Assembly: GCF_024436395.1 (NCBI RefSeq)
Contig: NZ_JAFMZO010000005.1
Span: 147,692 to 211,691 of the forward strand
Direction: 5' to 3'
DNA from: Paradesertivirga mongoliensis
GTDB lineage: Bacteria > Bacteroidota > Bacteroidia > Sphingobacteriales > Sphingobacteriaceae
Length of the DNA: 64,000 bases
Below the pieces are notes generated by a model. It worked only from the letters and a program-made list of their open reading frames with translations, had not been told where the DNA came from and searched no databases. The translations under genes and the position numbers were made by a program. The first letter of the stretch is position 1. The number at the start of each line of letters is the position of its first letter. Shown one piece after another: positions 18,451 through 29,068 of this stretch.

Positions 18451-19374
18451 TCAGTTAAAAGCAAATCGGTTAAGGTTGTCCAAGTCTTTATCGACTATTT
18501 CCAGACCTTCTCGGAACGAATGTGGCTGATACCCCAGATGCCGGATGGCTTTGTCGAGTATAAAGCCTGTTTTCTGAGGACGTTTGGCTTCCTGGTTTAA
18601 CAATTCTGAAGAAATGGGATGTATATGACTTTTATCCAGAGACCAGAAGTCAGCTACGGCACGAACTATGTCGTAAACAGACATCATATCCATACCCGAT
18701 ATGTGAAAAATCCCTGTAGCTTTCCGCTCGGCTGCCAGCAGGCAGGCTTCCGCCAGATCCAGGGCCAGGGTAGGCATTCGCCATTGATCGTTTACAACCT
18801 TTATGTCTTCCCCCTTCTCTAAGGCGGACTTTGCCCAGAGCACTATGTTTGAGCGGCTCATATTGGGCGTTACACCATAGACCAGTATGGTTCGCAATAT
18901 TGTCCAGTCGTACGACGAACGCCGGACGATTTGTTCGGCCTCATATTTACTCTGGCCATAATAGCTTACCGGGTTGGGCAAAGCGTCTTCGTTATAAGGT
19001 CCCGCTTTTCCGTCGAAAACGAAATCCGTAGATATATGGATCAGATGAATATTCTTATCTTCACAAATAGAAACCAGGTTCTGAACTGCCGTTACATTGA
19101 GCTGCCAGCACAGATCTCGTTCATGATGACAAACATCAACATTCGTTACCGCCGCCGTATTAATTATAACATCTGGCTTGTGGAGTGAAATTGAACTATA
19201 TAGCTTTTCTTTATCAGTGATATCCAGGTCAAGATAAACGTAGTCGCCGGGAGTATTAAACCGGTCTGCCCCTCTGGAACTGGCAATCAGGTGGGCCCTG
19301 CCGGTTGAAAGAATAAGAGAGCTTAATGTTTGGCCCAGCAGGCCATTGCTTCCGGTTACTAAAATCTTCTTCAT
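18451..19374 (-). CDS. RmlD-like NAD(P)-dependent sugar-nucleotide reductase
   Basis: A 307-residue extended short-chain dehydrogenase of the RmlD/dTDP-4-dehydrorhamnose reductase group. Rossmann motif TGSNGLLGQ is at residues 7-15, DLDITD marks the cofactor region, [14 protein letters not shown] and ISTDFVFDG are diagnostic of RmlD relatives, and [10 protein letters not shown] holds the YxxxK catalytic pair. No rmlA, rmlB or rmlC gene is visible nearby, so rhamnose synthesis is not proven; it could act on another sugar or be a housekeeping relative. It lies 47 nt upstream of floA on the same strand. Confidence 0.85.
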   Translation of the reverse strand: MKKILVTGSNGLLGQTLSSLILSTGRAHLIASSRGADRFNTPGDYVYLDLDITDKEKLYSSISLHKPDVIINTAAVTNVDVCHHERDLCWQLNVTAVQNLVSICEDKNIHLIHISTDFVFDGKAGPYNEDALPNPVSYYGQSKYEAEQIVRRSSYDWTILRTILVYGVTPNMSRSNIVLWAKSALEKGEDIKVVNDQWRMPTLALDLAEACLLAAERKATGIFHISGMDMMSVYDIVRAVADFWSLDKSHIHPISSELLNQEAKRPQKTGFILDKAIRHLGYQPHSFREGLEIVDKDLDNLNRFAFN

Positions 19375-19484
19375 TTATAATATGCCTGACTTAATCGCCA
19401 TGAGTCATCATGAGTATATTAGTATATTTATTATCATTTGGAATGGCATGCCCATGTTGATTCATCAGGCAAAGTTAAAAGCAT

Positions 19485-19517
19485 AAAAAAAGAGGCGAAA
19501 TAATTCCGCCTCTTTTT
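19485..19517 (-). terminator. Rho-independent terminator after the small membrane protein gene
   Basis: AAAAGAGGCG pairs with CGCCTCTTTT around a 9-nt loop. T runs on both strands would allow termination in both directions; it lies 18 nt beyond the stop of the minus-strand gene at 19535. Confidence 0.85.
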
Positions 19518-19534
19518 ATAAACAGAGATGTTTA

Positions 19535-19816
19535 TTAAACGTCTCTTCTGGTATTTCCACTTCTTGTAATAGCGATAATGATGATGATGAATACAGCCAC
19601 ACCTACTACCCAAACCCAGGGTTGAGCGTACCAGCCACCGCCGCCGCCTGCTCCGTCGCCACCGGCGTTGATATCAACGTCGACCTTTTCTGGCACCGTA
19701 TTTTGTGCCAAAGCAGGCACTCCTGCTAATATACTAAGTGTAGCTACAAAGGCAGCAAACCAAACATGCGCATTCGCTAGTTTTTTAAATGGACTTAAAC
19801 TTTTCATAAGATTCAT
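19535..19816 (-). CDS. Small secreted/membrane protein with WYxQPWxW tail, copy 1
   Basis: 93 residues. A signal peptide (residues about 1-38, ending GVPALAQ) is followed by a very short acidic then glycine-rich stretch (AGGDGAGGGGG), the motif WYAQPWVW, a strongly hydrophobic helix of about 17 residues and a short basic tail ending NTRRDV. The arrangement motif-helix-basic tail resembles exosortase/sortase-type C-terminal signals, but a plain membrane-anchored peptide is equally possible. A related protein is encoded upstream at 19923. I do not recognise a named family; the function is unknown. Confidence 0.75.
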   Translation of the reverse strand: MNLMKSLSPFKKLANAHVWFAAFVATLSILAGVPALAQNTVPEKVDVDINAGGDGAGGGGGWYAQPWVWVVGVAVFIIIIIAITRSGNTRRDV

Positions 19817-19922
19817 TTTTAAATGTGTTTATAAACTGATTATACAGTATATGATTTACTGCGGGCAACCAAAATTGATTGAACACTTATATAACACTTA
19901 ATATATCAAACGGTTTTACCCC

Positions 19923-20243
19923 TTATAAGCCGCGCTCAGAGTCAACATCGCGTTTTCCGTAAGTTGTAAAAAGCAATCCGATAACTAAAACGAGAATCGC
20001 TGCAACAATGGCCCATATCCAGGGCTGGACGTACCATTCAGAACTGTTAGGTACACCATTAGGGTCTGCTTCAATACTTTGCAGGTATTCAGAAGATTGT
20101 TCGGCATGCGATGGACGATCTGTACCCTGGCCAGGGTTATTTTGAGCAATTCCATTCAGCGAAAGAAACATCAAGAACATTACGCTGATTACAGTTGAGA
20201 GTTTAAACTTAGCGCTCACTGTAAAAACTGATAAATTTTCCAT
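19923..20243 (-). CDS. Small secreted/membrane protein with WYxQPWxW tail, copy 2
   Basis: 106 residues. An N-terminal signal peptide ending NGIAQ (about residue 34) is followed by a polar 35-residue linker rich in Ser, Glu and Pro, then WYVQPWIW, a hydrophobic helix (about 17 residues) and GKRDVDSERGL. It shares the WYxQPWxW motif and the [RK]RDV tail with the protein encoded at 19535, while the linkers are unrelated. This suggests that the C-terminal part is the conserved functional unit. The gene is divergent from atpD. Function unknown. Confidence 0.75.
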   Translation of the reverse strand: MENLSVFTVSAKFKLSTVISVMFLMFLSLNGIAQNNPGQGTDRPSHAEQSSEYLQSIEADPNGVPNSSEWYVQPWIWAIVAAILVLVIGLLFTTYGKRDVDSERGL

Positions 20244-20342
20244 GATTCATGTTTTAATGTACTATTTTAACAAGCTCAAACTCTCACAGTTTGCATAAAA
20301 AGCACTATAAAAAAAAATATTAAAAATCTTTTATCCAAGGCA

Positions 20343-20372
20343 TTTGAAATACCGGTTTAAAGCGTATTTTTG
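20343..20372 (+). promoter_or_regulatory. Bacteroidota-type promoter for atpD
   Basis: TTTG at 20343-20346 and TATTTTTG at 20365-20372 are separated by 18 nt, matching the -33 TTTG / -7 TAnnTTTG consensus of the Bacteroidota housekeeping sigma factor. The -7 box ends 57 nt before the atpD start codon. Confidence 0.7.
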
Positions 20373-20420
20373 CAGACCAAAAAAGCGGCCTGTTTTTACC
20401 CGCTTAATTAATTTTTTTAA

Positions 20421-21935
<1,515 letters not shown>

Positions 21936-21936
21936 T

Positions 21937-22019
21937 TAGAGATATGAGACATTAGATATGAGATTTGAGACAGGGAGAGTAATATCTCGGGTCTCAAGTC
22001 TCACATCTCAAATCTAAAA
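21937..22019. repeat. 7-nt-period inverted tract, atpD-atpC spacer
   Basis: A GAGATAT/GAGACAT/TAGATAT/GAGATTT/GAGACAG series is followed by its approximate inverse (GTCTCAA/GTCTCAC/ATCTCAA/ATCTAAA), both with 7-nt period, so the transcript could form a long imperfect hairpin between the two cistrons. Confidence 0.8.
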
Positions 22020-22021
22020 CC

Positions 22022-22270
22022 ATGACATTAGAAATTCTTACCCCCGATAAAAAAGTATACGAAGGCGAAGTTACCTCGGTAACTGTTCCAGGCACTGCTG
22101 GTTCTTTTGAGATACTTAGTAACCACGCCCCTATCATCTCCACTCTTGAAGATGGGCGGGTGACTGTCCGTGCCGGTGGAAAAGGAGAGCAGCGCTTTGA
22201 GATTAAAGGTGGCGTAGTAGAGGTGATTAATAATAAGATTACTTTACTTGCAGAGGGCGTTGCAGGTTAG
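22022..22270 (+). CDS. atpC: ATP synthase F1 subunit epsilon (short form)
   Basis: 82 residues that cover only the N-terminal beta-sandwich of epsilon (MTLEILTPDKKVYEGEV, VPGTAGSFEILSNHAPIIS, GGVVEVINNKITLLAEG). The C-terminal helical hairpin that inhibits ATP hydrolysis in longer homologues (about 130-140 residues) is absent. The stop codon is followed by a terminator, so this is the natural end rather than a frameshift. It connects the rotor to the c-ring and is co-transcribed with atpD. Confidence 0.95.
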   Translation: MTLEILTPDKKVYEGEVTSVTVPGTAGSFEILSNHAPIISTLEDGRVTVRAGGKGEQRFEIKGGVVEVINNKITLLAEGVAG

Positions 22271-22291
22271 CATTAAATAATACTTTAGTTT

Positions 22292-22324
22292 AAAGACCGG
22301 TTGAATTTCAGCCGGTCTTTTTTT
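22292..22324 (+). terminator. Rho-independent terminator after atpC
   Basis: AAAGACCGG pairs with CCGGTCTTT across an 11-nt loop and is followed by a T run (seven consecutive T in total). It starts 22 nt past the atpC stop. Confidence 0.92.
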
Positions 22325-22367
22325 GTAGTATAGTTTTTTGAAAAAGTAGCTGGTGTTTTCGAAGGAA

Positions 22368-22437
22368 GCTTTAGTCCCGCTCATACGCCCTTAGGCCTCA
22401 GACTCCAGCCGGTATCCGCTGCACCCGGGTTTAAGAT
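22368..22437 (-). repeat. Dispersed repeat of about 70 nt, copy A (inverted relative to copy B)
   Basis: Conserved blocks GCTTTAGTCCCG, CTCATACGCC and GCCGGTATCCGCTGCACCC (continuing GGGTTTA) occur in the same order, on the opposite strand, at 32874-32948. The middle between the blocks is variable. Confidence 0.8.
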
Positions 22438-22573
22438 GACAGTTTAATCTTCGTCGCTACATACAATCAGATAGCATTCGAACGCACTAGGGTGATCGAT
22501 GTACCGTCGTTTCCGACTCGATCGGCAGACCTAATGCGCTATACTAACACGCCTTAATTTGCACAGCATTAAG

Positions 22574-22593
22574 ATTCCCGCCTGCGCAGGAAT
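22574..22593. repeat. 20-nt dRS3-like palindrome, copy 4
   Basis: ATTCCCGCCTGCGCAGGAAT, one substitution from the copies at 12380, 15222 and 15328, again followed by GACG and, as in the other copies near 15.2 kb, preceded by GCATTAAG. Confidence 0.82.
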
Positions 22594-22845
22594 GACGGAA
22601 CTAACAATACCTAACAATGCAACTATACTATCTTCTCAATAGACTTTAAAGCCGCCTCTTTAAGAAAACTTTTTCTCTCGATATTCAGATTTCAGGAAGA
22701 ATTCTGGGCAAATTTAGATACCTGCCAGCCATCAGAACCAAATACCAAAAACAGAATTAGTATACTTGTGCAAAATTTATGTTTCAAATTGCGATACATA
22801 TACAATATTTAATATTGACTAATACAATATTTCAACATAATATTC

Positions 22846-22853
22846 TAATTTTG
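22846..22853 (+). promoter_or_regulatory. Possible -7 element for ilvD
   Basis: TAATTTTG matches TAnnTTTG, about 128 nt before the ilvD start, but no TTG/TTTG lies at the expected 17-23 nt upstream. Weak evidence. Confidence 0.3.
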
Positions 22854-22980
22854 ATTTTTACTACTCCCCTATTGACGCCTAAAAAGGAAGTGCTTACCTT
22901 GAGAAAAGAATTAAGCAACCCTAAAAAACAAAAAGATTCTTCGTCGCCAAATTTAAACGACACAGGAAAAATATATCACA

Positions 22981-24681
22981 ATGGATTCATCAATCACAGA
23001 AGAAATTGAATTAAACAAGTACAGTAAGGTACTAACGCAAGACCCAACCCAACCGGCTGCACAAGCAATGCTATACGGAATAGGCTTAACCGACGACGAT
23101 ATGCAAAAGGCCCAGGTTGGAATTGTGAGTATGGGATATGACGGAAATACTTGTAACATGCACCTTAATGATTTAGCCAAACTGGTTAAAGATGGTGTGT
23201 GGAAAGAAGATCTGGTAGGACTAATCTTTCATACCATTGGGGTAAGCGACGGGATGAGCAACGGAACCCCGGGAATGCGTTATTCATTAGTAAGCCGCGA
23301 TATTATCGCCGATTCAATTGAAGCGGTTTGCGGCGCTCAATATTATGATGCGGTAATTGCCCTTCCGGGTTGCGATAAAAACATGCCAGGATCTGTAATG
23401 GCAATGGGACGATTGAACCGTCCGGCTATTATGGTGTACGGCGGAACCATCGAACCGGGACATTATAAAGGAGAAGATTTAAACATCGTATCAGCATTTG
23501 AGGCTTTAGGCAAGAGAATGGCTGGCGAGATGAACGATATCGACTTTAAAGAAATCATTAAGAACGCTTGTCCGAGTGCCGGTGCCTGCGGTGGAATTTA
23601 TACGGCTAACACAATGGCTGCAGCAATCGAGGCACTAGGAATGAGTTTACCTTACTCCTCTTCAAATCCCGCACTTAGCGAAGACAAAAAGAAAGAATGT
23701 CTTGCTGCAGGAAAAGCTATTAAAATCCTGCTGGAAAGAGATATTAAACCAAGCGACATCATGACGAAACAGGCATTTGATAATGCTATCGTTACCATCA
23801 TGGTTCTTGGAGGTTCTACTAATGCGGTTCTTCACTTAATTGCAATGGCAAAGAGCGTTGACGTTGAGCTAACACAAGACGATATCCAACGCATCAGTGA
23901 CCGCATTCCGGTTTTGGCCGATATGAAACCAAGCGGAAGATATATGATGGAAGACCTTCACAAAGTTGGTGGTGTACCAGCGGTCATGAAATATCTTTTG
24001 CAGCAAGGCTGGATTGATGGAAGTTGCTTAACCTGCACAGGGAAAACCCTTGCAGAAAACCTTGCCTCAGTTCCTGAACTAAACTTCGAAACTCAAAAAA
24101 TCATATTCCCTAAGGAAAACCCGATCAAAGCTACCGGACACCTTCAAATTCTTTATGGAAACCTCGCAGAGGGAGGAAGTGTAGCCAAAATCAGTGGTAA
24201 AGAGGGCGAACGCTTTGTTGGACCTGCACGTGTTTTTGACGGGGAATATGCGTTAATAGAAGGCATCACCAGCGGCCGCGTTAAAAAAGGAGACGTTGTA
24301 GTTATACGGGATGTAGGTCCGAAAGGTGCTCCGGGCATGCCCGAGATGCTTAAACCTACATCTGCTCTGATTGGGGTAGGTTTAGGAAAAAGTGTTGCGT
24401 TGATCACCGACGGTCGCTTTAGTGGTGGAACTCACGGCTTCGTAGTGGGACACATCACCCCTGAAGCATTCGTAGGAGGGTTAATCGGTTTGGTTAAAGA
24501 CGATGACATCATCGAACTTGATGCAACCACTAATACAATCAATCTGAAAGTGTCAGACGAAGAAATTGCAGAGCGCCGCTCGAAATGGGTACAGCCCAAA
24601 TTGAAAGTTTCGAAAGGAATTTTATATAAATACGCTAAAAGTGTAGGCACATCGGCTCAAGGCTGTGTAACTGACTTGTAG
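22981..24681 (+). CDS. ilvD: Dihydroxy-acid dehydratase
   Basis: A 566-residue iron-sulfur dehydratase that makes the 2-keto acids of valine and isoleucine from the dihydroxy acids. The cluster-ligand cysteines appear in [22 protein letters not shown] and [13 protein letters not shown]. The C-terminal domain has [19 protein letters not shown]. It is the first gene of the branched-chain supercluster and is followed by a 150-nt repeat-filled spacer before ilvB. The start ATG follows an AT-rich leader. Confidence 0.97.
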   Translation: MDSSITEEIELNKYSKVLTQDPTQPAAQAMLYGIGLTDDDMQKAQVGIVSMGYDGNTCNMHLNDLAKLVKDGVWKEDLVGLIFHTIGVSDGMSNGTPGMRYSLVSRDIIADSIEAVCGAQYYDAVIALPGCDKNMPGSVMAMGRLNRPAIMVYGGTIEPGHYKGEDLNIVSAFEALGKRMAGEMNDIDFKEIIKNACPSAGACGGIYTANTMAAAIEALGMSLPYSSSNPALSEDKKKECLAAGKAIKILLERDIKPSDIMTKQAFDNAIVTIMVLGGSTNAVLHLIAMAKSVDVELTQDDIQRISDRIPVLADMKPSGRYMMEDLHKVGGVPAVMKYLLQQGWIDGSCLTCTGKTLAENLASVPELNFETQKIIFPKENPIKATGHLQILYGNLAEGGSVAKISGKEGERFVGPARVFDGEYALIEGITSGRVKKGDVVVIRDVGPKGAPGMPEMLKPTSALIGVGLGKSVALITDGRFSGGTHGFVVGHITPEAFVGGLIGLVKDDDIIELDATTNTINLKVSDEEIAERRSKWVQPKLKVSKGILYKYAKSVGTSAQGCVTDL

Positions 24682-24687
24682 GGGAAA

Positions 24688-24826
24688 GGTGAAAGGGAAG
24701 GTGAAAGCTGAAAGGTGAAAGCTGATGGCTGATGGCTGATAGCTGATAGCGGTAATAAATTATTAAAATGACATGAGCTTAGGTGGGAGATCGTCTCATA
24801 TCTAACGTCTCATATCTCAAATCTTA
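24688..24826. repeat. 7-nt-period tracts, ilvD-ilvB spacer
   Basis: From 24700 there are seven consecutive 7-nt units (GGTGAAA, GCTGAAA, GGTGAAA, GCTGATG, GCTGATG, GCTGATA, GCTGATA). After 40 nt a second tract of a different sequence but the same period follows (GTCTCAT, ATCTAAC, GTCTCAT, ATCTCAA, ATCTTAT), ending 6 nt before the ilvB start. Confidence 0.85.
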
Positions 24827-24831
24827 TACAA

Positions 24832-26568
24832 ATGGATACAGCACAAAAGGAACAAATTGCACAAGAGCCAAAGGCATCTGTAGAAATGACGGGTTCGGTT
24901 GCTTTGCTGGAAGGATTGATTGCAGAGGGAGTGGATACGATCTTCGGATATCCCGGCGGAGCAATCATGCCGATATACGATGCATTGTACGATTACATGG
25001 ATAAATTAAACCACGTCCTTGTGCGTCACGAACAAGGAGGAATTCATGCAGGACAGGGATATGCCCGTACATCTGGCAAGGTTGGTGTAGTATTTGCCAC
25101 CAGCGGACCAGGCGCAACCAATCTGGTAACCGGCCTGGCTGATGCGCAAATTGACAGTACTCCTTTAGTATGTATCACCGGACAGGTATTTGCGCATCTT
25201 TTAGGTACAGATGCCTTCCAGGAAACCGATGTGATTAACATCACTACACCGGTAACTAAATGGAATTACCAGATAACCGATGCTACAGAGATTCCTGAAG
25301 TGCTGGCTAAAGCGTTTTACATCGCAAAAAGCGGAAGACCGGGACCTGTATTAATTGATATCACCAAGAATGCACAATTACAAAAGTTCAACTTTGAAGG
25401 TTACGTAAAGTGCGACCATATCCGTAGCTACCGTCCCAGACCTCATGTTCGTCAGGAATATGTACAAGCTGCCGCAGACCTGATTAACCAGGCCAAAAAA
25501 CCTTTTATTCTTTGGGGCCAGGGAGTGATTTTAGGTAGCGCAGAACAGGAGTTTAAGGCTTTCATAGAGAAGTCGGGAATCCCTTCTGCCTGGACCGTAT
25601 TAGGCGCGGGAGCAATTCCGACAGATCACCCGCTGAATGTAGGTATGCTCGGAATGCACGGCAATTACGGCCCTAATGTGCTTACTAACGAATGTGATGT
25701 ATTGATTGCGATCGGAATGCGTTTCGATGATCGTGTAACAGGCCGTTTAGACAAATATGCGAAGCAGGCGAAGGTAGTCCACCTGGATATCGATCCGGCT
25801 GAAATAGATAAAAATGTTAAAACCACGGTTCCGGTATGGGGCGATTGCAAAGAAACTCTTCCTCTTTTAACTGAATTGGTAGAAGCAAAACAGCATACAG
25901 AGTGGCTGGCTAAGTTCAATGACTATATGAGGCAAGAAGTTGAGGCGGTTATTAAAGATGAACTGTTCCCAACTTCTGATGAACTGACCATGGGTGAAGT
26001 TATACAGTTGGTTAACGAACTCACCAAAGGTGAAGCGATTATTGTGACCGATGTTGGCCAGCACCAAATGGTGGCTTGCCGGTATGCCAAGTTTAACAAT
26101 ACCCGCAGTAACGTTACCAGCGGTGGCTTAGGAACCATGGGATTCTCTCTTCCTGCCGCTATTGGAGCAAAATATGGCGCACCAGACAAAGAAGTAATTG
26201 CCGTGATTGGCGATGGGGGCGTTCAAATGACTATTCAGGAGCTTGGCACCATCATGCAATTCGGTGTGGCTGTTAAAGTATTGATCCTGAATAACCAATT
26301 TTTAGGGATGGTTAGACAATGGCAGCAGTTATTCCACGACAAGAGGTATTCATTTGTGAATATCACTAGTCCTGATTACGTAAAAGTTGCTGAAGGCTAC
26401 CGCATCCCGGGTCAAAGTGTAAAAGAACGTGAAGCATTAAAGGCGGCTTTAAAAACGATGATAGAACATGAAGGCGCTTACCTGCTTGAAGTAATGGTTA
26501 CCAAAGAAAACAACGTTTTCCCGATGGTACCTCAAGGTTGCAGCGTTAGCGAAATCAGGTTAAAATAA
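24832..26568 (+). CDS. ilvB: Acetolactate synthase large subunit
   Basis: A 578-residue thiamine-diphosphate enzyme condensing pyruvate with pyruvate or 2-oxobutyrate. Landmarks are GVDTIFGYPGGAIMPIYD, the catalytic Glu in VRHEQGGIHAGQGYAR, the FAD-binding middle domain, and the ThDP motif GDGGVQMTIQELGTI ending in NNQ. The C-terminus MVPQGCSVSEI is typical of biosynthetic AHAS. An N-terminal stretch of about 20 residues precedes the conserved domain. The regulatory subunit is encoded downstream across a repeat-bearing spacer. Confidence 0.97.
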   Translation: MDTAQKEQIAQEPKASVEMTGSVALLEGLIAEGVDTIFGYPGGAIMPIYDALYDYMDKLNHVLVRHEQGGIHAGQGYARTSGKVGVVFATSGPGATNLVTGLADAQIDSTPLVCITGQVFAHLLGTDAFQETDVINITTPVTKWNYQITDATEIPEVLAKAFYIAKSGRPGPVLIDITKNAQLQKFNFEGYVKCDHIRSYRPRPHVRQEYVQAAADLINQAKKPFILWGQGVILGSAEQEFKAFIEKSGIPSAWTVLGAGAIPTDHPLNVGMLGMHGNYGPNVLTNECDVLIAIGMRFDDRVTGRLDKYAKQAKVVHLDIDPAEIDKNVKTTVPVWGDCKETLPLLTELVEAKQHTEWLAKFNDYMRQEVEAVIKDELFPTSDELTMGEVIQLVNELTKGEAIIVTDVGQHQMVACRYAKFNNTRSNVTSGGLGTMGFSLPAAIGAKYGAPDKEVIAVIGDGGVQMTIQELGTIMQFGVAVKVLILNNQFLGMVRQWQQLFHDKRYSFVNITSPDYVKVAEGYRIPGQSVKEREALKAALKTMIEHEGAYLLEVMVTKENNVFPMVPQGCSVSEIRLK

Positions 26569-26603
26569 AAAGGTAAAAGCTTAAAGGAGAAAGGTAAAAG
26601 CTT
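26569..26603. repeat. 7-nt-period tract, ilvB-ilvN spacer
   Basis: Five exact-period units directly after the ilvB stop: AAAGGTA, AAAGCTT, AAAGGAG, AAAGGTA, AAAGCTT. Confidence 0.82.
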
Positions 26604-26616
26604 TGGCAAGAAGCTT

Positions 26617-26683
26617 TAAGTCATCGAATGACTTACACGAGGAAGGTTAGAATAAGATTATGGTTTTAGTCATCCGATGACTA
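26617..26683. repeat. Two AGTCATCnGATGACT-type palindromes, copies 2 and 3
   Basis: TAAGTCATCGAATGACTTA at 26617-26635 and TAGTCATCCGATGACTA at 26667-26683 are both self-complementary and match the core of the palindrome at 15146. Confidence 0.8.
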
Positions 26684-26704
26684 GCAACAAATGAACTAAG
26701 CATC

Positions 26705-27310
26705 ATGAGCACAGAGAACATCGAAAAGCAGGAATACAACATCACCGTTTATACGGAAAATCAAATTGGTTTGCTTACGCGAATTGCGATTATATTCAGC
26801 CGCCGTAAGATCAACATCGAGAGCTTAAACACCTCTCCTTCCGAGATTGAGAGCATCCACCGCTTTAATATCGTGATAACCGAAACCCGCGAAGTGGTGC
26901 AAAAAGTTTGCCGCCAGATTGAAAAGCAGGTGGAGGTTCTGAAAGTATACTTTAACACCAACGAAGATGTGATCTGGCAGGAAATGGCGCTTTATAAGGT
27001 TCCAACCGAAGAAATTGCCGAAAAAGCATTGGTAGAACGTCTTTTACGAGAAAACGGAGCACGTGTAGTAGTTATCCGCTCTGACTATACCGTTTTTGAA
27101 ACTACAGGCCATCGCGAAGAGACTGATATGCTTATTACAAAGCTACAGCCATTCGGATTGATTGAGTTTGTAAGAAGCGCAAGAATCGCCATCATTAAAG
27201 ACAGCGAAGGATTTAACCGGAAACTAAGGGAATTTGAGCGCAGAGAGCCTGGTCACGAGCCAATTGAGAATGAATACCTGAACAAAGGAGCCAAAGTATT
27301 CACGATGTAG
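26705..27310 (+). CDS. ilvN: Acetolactate synthase small (regulatory) subunit
   Basis: A 201-residue regulatory subunit. The N-terminal ACT domain shows TVYTENQIGLLTRIAIIFSRRKINIESLNTSPSE; the second, ACT-like half (from about residue 95) includes KALVERLLRENGARVVVIRSDYTVFETTGHREE. It binds valine in related enzymes and stimulates the large subunit. It is longer than enterobacterial IlvN and of IlvH-like length. The naming as ilvN versus ilvH is conventional only. Confidence 0.93.
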   Translation: MSTENIEKQEYNITVYTENQIGLLTRIAIIFSRRKINIESLNTSPSEIESIHRFNIVITETREVVQKVCRQIEKQVEVLKVYFNTNEDVIWQEMALYKVPTEEIAEKALVERLLRENGARVVVIRSDYTVFETTGHREETDMLITKLQPFGLIEFVRSARIAIIKDSEGFNRKLREFERREPGHEPIENEYLNKGAKVFTM

Positions 27311-27319
27311 GATATCTAA

Positions 27320-27368
27320 GGTGAAAGGATAAAGCTGAAAGGTCAAAGATGAATATTGAAAGCCTAAA
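27320..27368. repeat. 7-nt-period tract, ilvN-ilvC spacer
   Basis: Seven consecutive units: GGTGAAA, GGATAAA, GCTGAAA, GGTCAAA, GATGAAT, ATTGAAA, GCCTAAA. A shorter stretch of inverse character (GAATTTTTACCTTTG followed by AATTTTTACTTC) lies at 27398-27424. Confidence 0.82.
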
Positions 27369-27531
27369 GCATTGAAGACCACAATTGAGCGGTTTTTGAA
27401 TTTTTACCTTTGAATTTTTACTTCAACCCAATAATTGCAGTAATTTAGCGCCGCTTTTAGGAATACATTTAATTGAATACTGAGAGGCAAATAGAAAACA
27501 AAAAAACATAACAGAAAACAAGCAATAAAAA

Positions 27532-29013
27532 ATGGCAAATTATTTCAATACACTACCCCTTAGAGAAAAGCTGAACCAACTGGGTGTTTGCGAATTCATG
27601 GACAATTCTGAATTTTCAGACGGCGTAAACGCGCTGAAAGGCAAGAAATTGGTAATTGTGGGTTGCGGAGCTCAGGGCTTAAATCAGGGCTTAAATCTAA
27701 GAGATAGTGGTTTAGATGTTAGTTATGCATTGCGTAAAGAGGCTATCGATGGTAAAAGGGATTCGTGGAAAAATGCTACTGAAAATAATTTTACAGTTGG
27801 TACTTACGAAGAACTGATCCCTAACGCTGACGTAGTGATCAACCTTACCCCGGATAAACAACATACTGCTGTTGTTAACGCGGTTATGCCATTGATGAAG
27901 CAAGGAGCTACTTTGTCGTACTCTCATGGTTTCAATATTGTTGAAGAAGGCATGCAGATCCGTAAAGATATTACGGTTATCATGGTTGCTCCTAAATGTC
28001 CTGGCAGCGAGGTTAGAGCTGAATATTGCAGAGGTTTTGGTGTACCAACTCTAATCGCGGTTCACCCTGAAAACGACCCGGCAGGAAAAGGACTAGCTGA
28101 AGCTAAAGCATATTGTGTGGGTACCGGCGGTCACAGAGCGGGTGTTCTACTTTCATCTTTCGTAGCTGAAGTGAAATCCGATTTGATGGGCGAGCAAACT
28201 ATTCTTTGCGGTTTATTGCAGACCGGTTCTATCCTTTCATTCGATAAAATGATTGAAAAAGGAATTGATGCTGGATACGCTTCAAAACTGGTTCAATATG
28301 GCGTTGAGGTAATTACTGAAGCTTTAAAGCACGGTGGTGTATCAGGTATGATGGATCGTTTAAGCAATGTTGCTAAGGTTAAAGCTTTTGAGGTTTCTGA
28401 AGAATTAAAAGACATCATGCGTCCGTTGTTCCAAAAGCATCAGGATGATATCATGAGCGGAGAATTTAGCCGTACCATGATGGAAGATTGGGCCAATGGC
28501 GATAAAAATCTATTAAAATGGAGAGCTGAAACTGGTGAAACTGCTTTCGAAAAAACTCCGGCCGGCGATGTTAAAATCGGCGAGCAAGAATATTTCGACA
28601 ACTACCTGTTAATGGTTGCTTTCGTTAGAGCGGGTGTTGAATTAGCGTTCGAAACAATGGTTGAAGCTGGCATAAAACCAGAATCTGCTTACTACGAATC
28701 ATTACACGAAACTCCTCTTATCGCAAATACCATTGCACGTAAGAAATTGTTCGAAATGAACCGTGTAATCTCTGATACAGCGGAATATGGTTGCTACTTA
28801 TTCGATCAGGCTTGTAAGCCATTACTGACTGATTTCATGAAGAAAGTTGATACTGATTTAGTTGGTAAAAACTTCAATGAAGGTAAAGATGGTTCGGTTG
28901 ATAACATCACTTTGGTAAACATCAACGAAAAATTACGCAGCCATCAGGTAGAAATTGTAGGTGCAAGATTGCGTAAGGCAATGACTGCAATGAAAGCGAT
29001 AAAGACAGCCTAA
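27532..29013 (+). CDS. ilvC: Ketol-acid reductoisomerase, class II (long form)
   Basis: A 493-residue NADPH-dependent enzyme converting acetohydroxy acids to dihydroxy acids. The Rossmann motif [14 protein letters not shown] is near residue 44, the NADPH specificity loop is [14 protein letters not shown], and the sequence [14 protein letters not shown] and the duplicated knotted C-terminal domains give the long class II length (about 490 residues). It is preceded by a 221-nt spacer with a 7-nt-period tract. Confidence 0.97.
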   Translation: MANYFNTLPLREKLNQLGVCEFMDNSEFSDGVNALKGKKLVIVGCGAQGLNQGLNLRDSGLDVSYALRKEAIDGKRDSWKNATENNFTVGTYEELIPNADVVINLTPDKQHTAVVNAVMPLMKQGATLSYSHGFNIVEEGMQIRKDITVIMVAPKCPGSEVRAEYCRGFGVPTLIAVHPENDPAGKGLAEAKAYCVGTGGHRAGVLLSSFVAEVKSDLMGEQTILCGLLQTGSILSFDKMIEKGIDAGYASKLVQYGVEVITEALKHGGVSGMMDRLSNVAKVKAFEVSEELKDIMRPLFQKHQDDIMSGEFSRTMMEDWANGDKNLLKWRAETGETAFEKTPAGDVKIGEQEYFDNYLLMVAFVRAGVELAFETMVEAGIKPESAYYESLHETPLIANTIARKKLFEMNRVISDTAEYGCYLFDQACKPLLTDFMKKVDTDLVGKNFNEGKDGSVDNITLVNINEKLRSHQVEIVGARLRKAMTAMKAIKTA

Positions 29014-29068
29014 ACCCTAAATCCCCCGAAGGGGACTTGGCGAGGAGTTAAAATAATATAAGACAGCG

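Larger units (their letters stand above)
22271..22980. other. Long spacer between atpC and ilvD
   Basis: This 710-nt stretch holds the atpC terminator (22292-22324), one copy of an approximately 70-nt dispersed repeat (22368-22437), one 20-nt dRS3-like palindrome (22574-22593) and a possible ilvD promoter element (22846-22853). The remaining sequence, 22600-22840, is AT-rich with no recognisable gene or RNA. Confidence 0.7.

Noticed and set aside
18451..19374. Calling the RmlD-like gene rmlD with rhamnose synthesis
   Set aside because: No rmlA, rmlB or rmlC partner is visible within the window; the family is shared by several sugar-nucleotide reductases, so the symbol would be a guess.
22779..23009. 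Possible leucine/isoleucine-rich leader peptide (ORF of 76 residues) before ilvD
   Set aside because: The Ile/Leu content is what AT-rich sequence gives, there is no terminator/antiterminator pair, it runs past the ilvD start, and a possible -7 box lies inside it. Not supported as attenuation.
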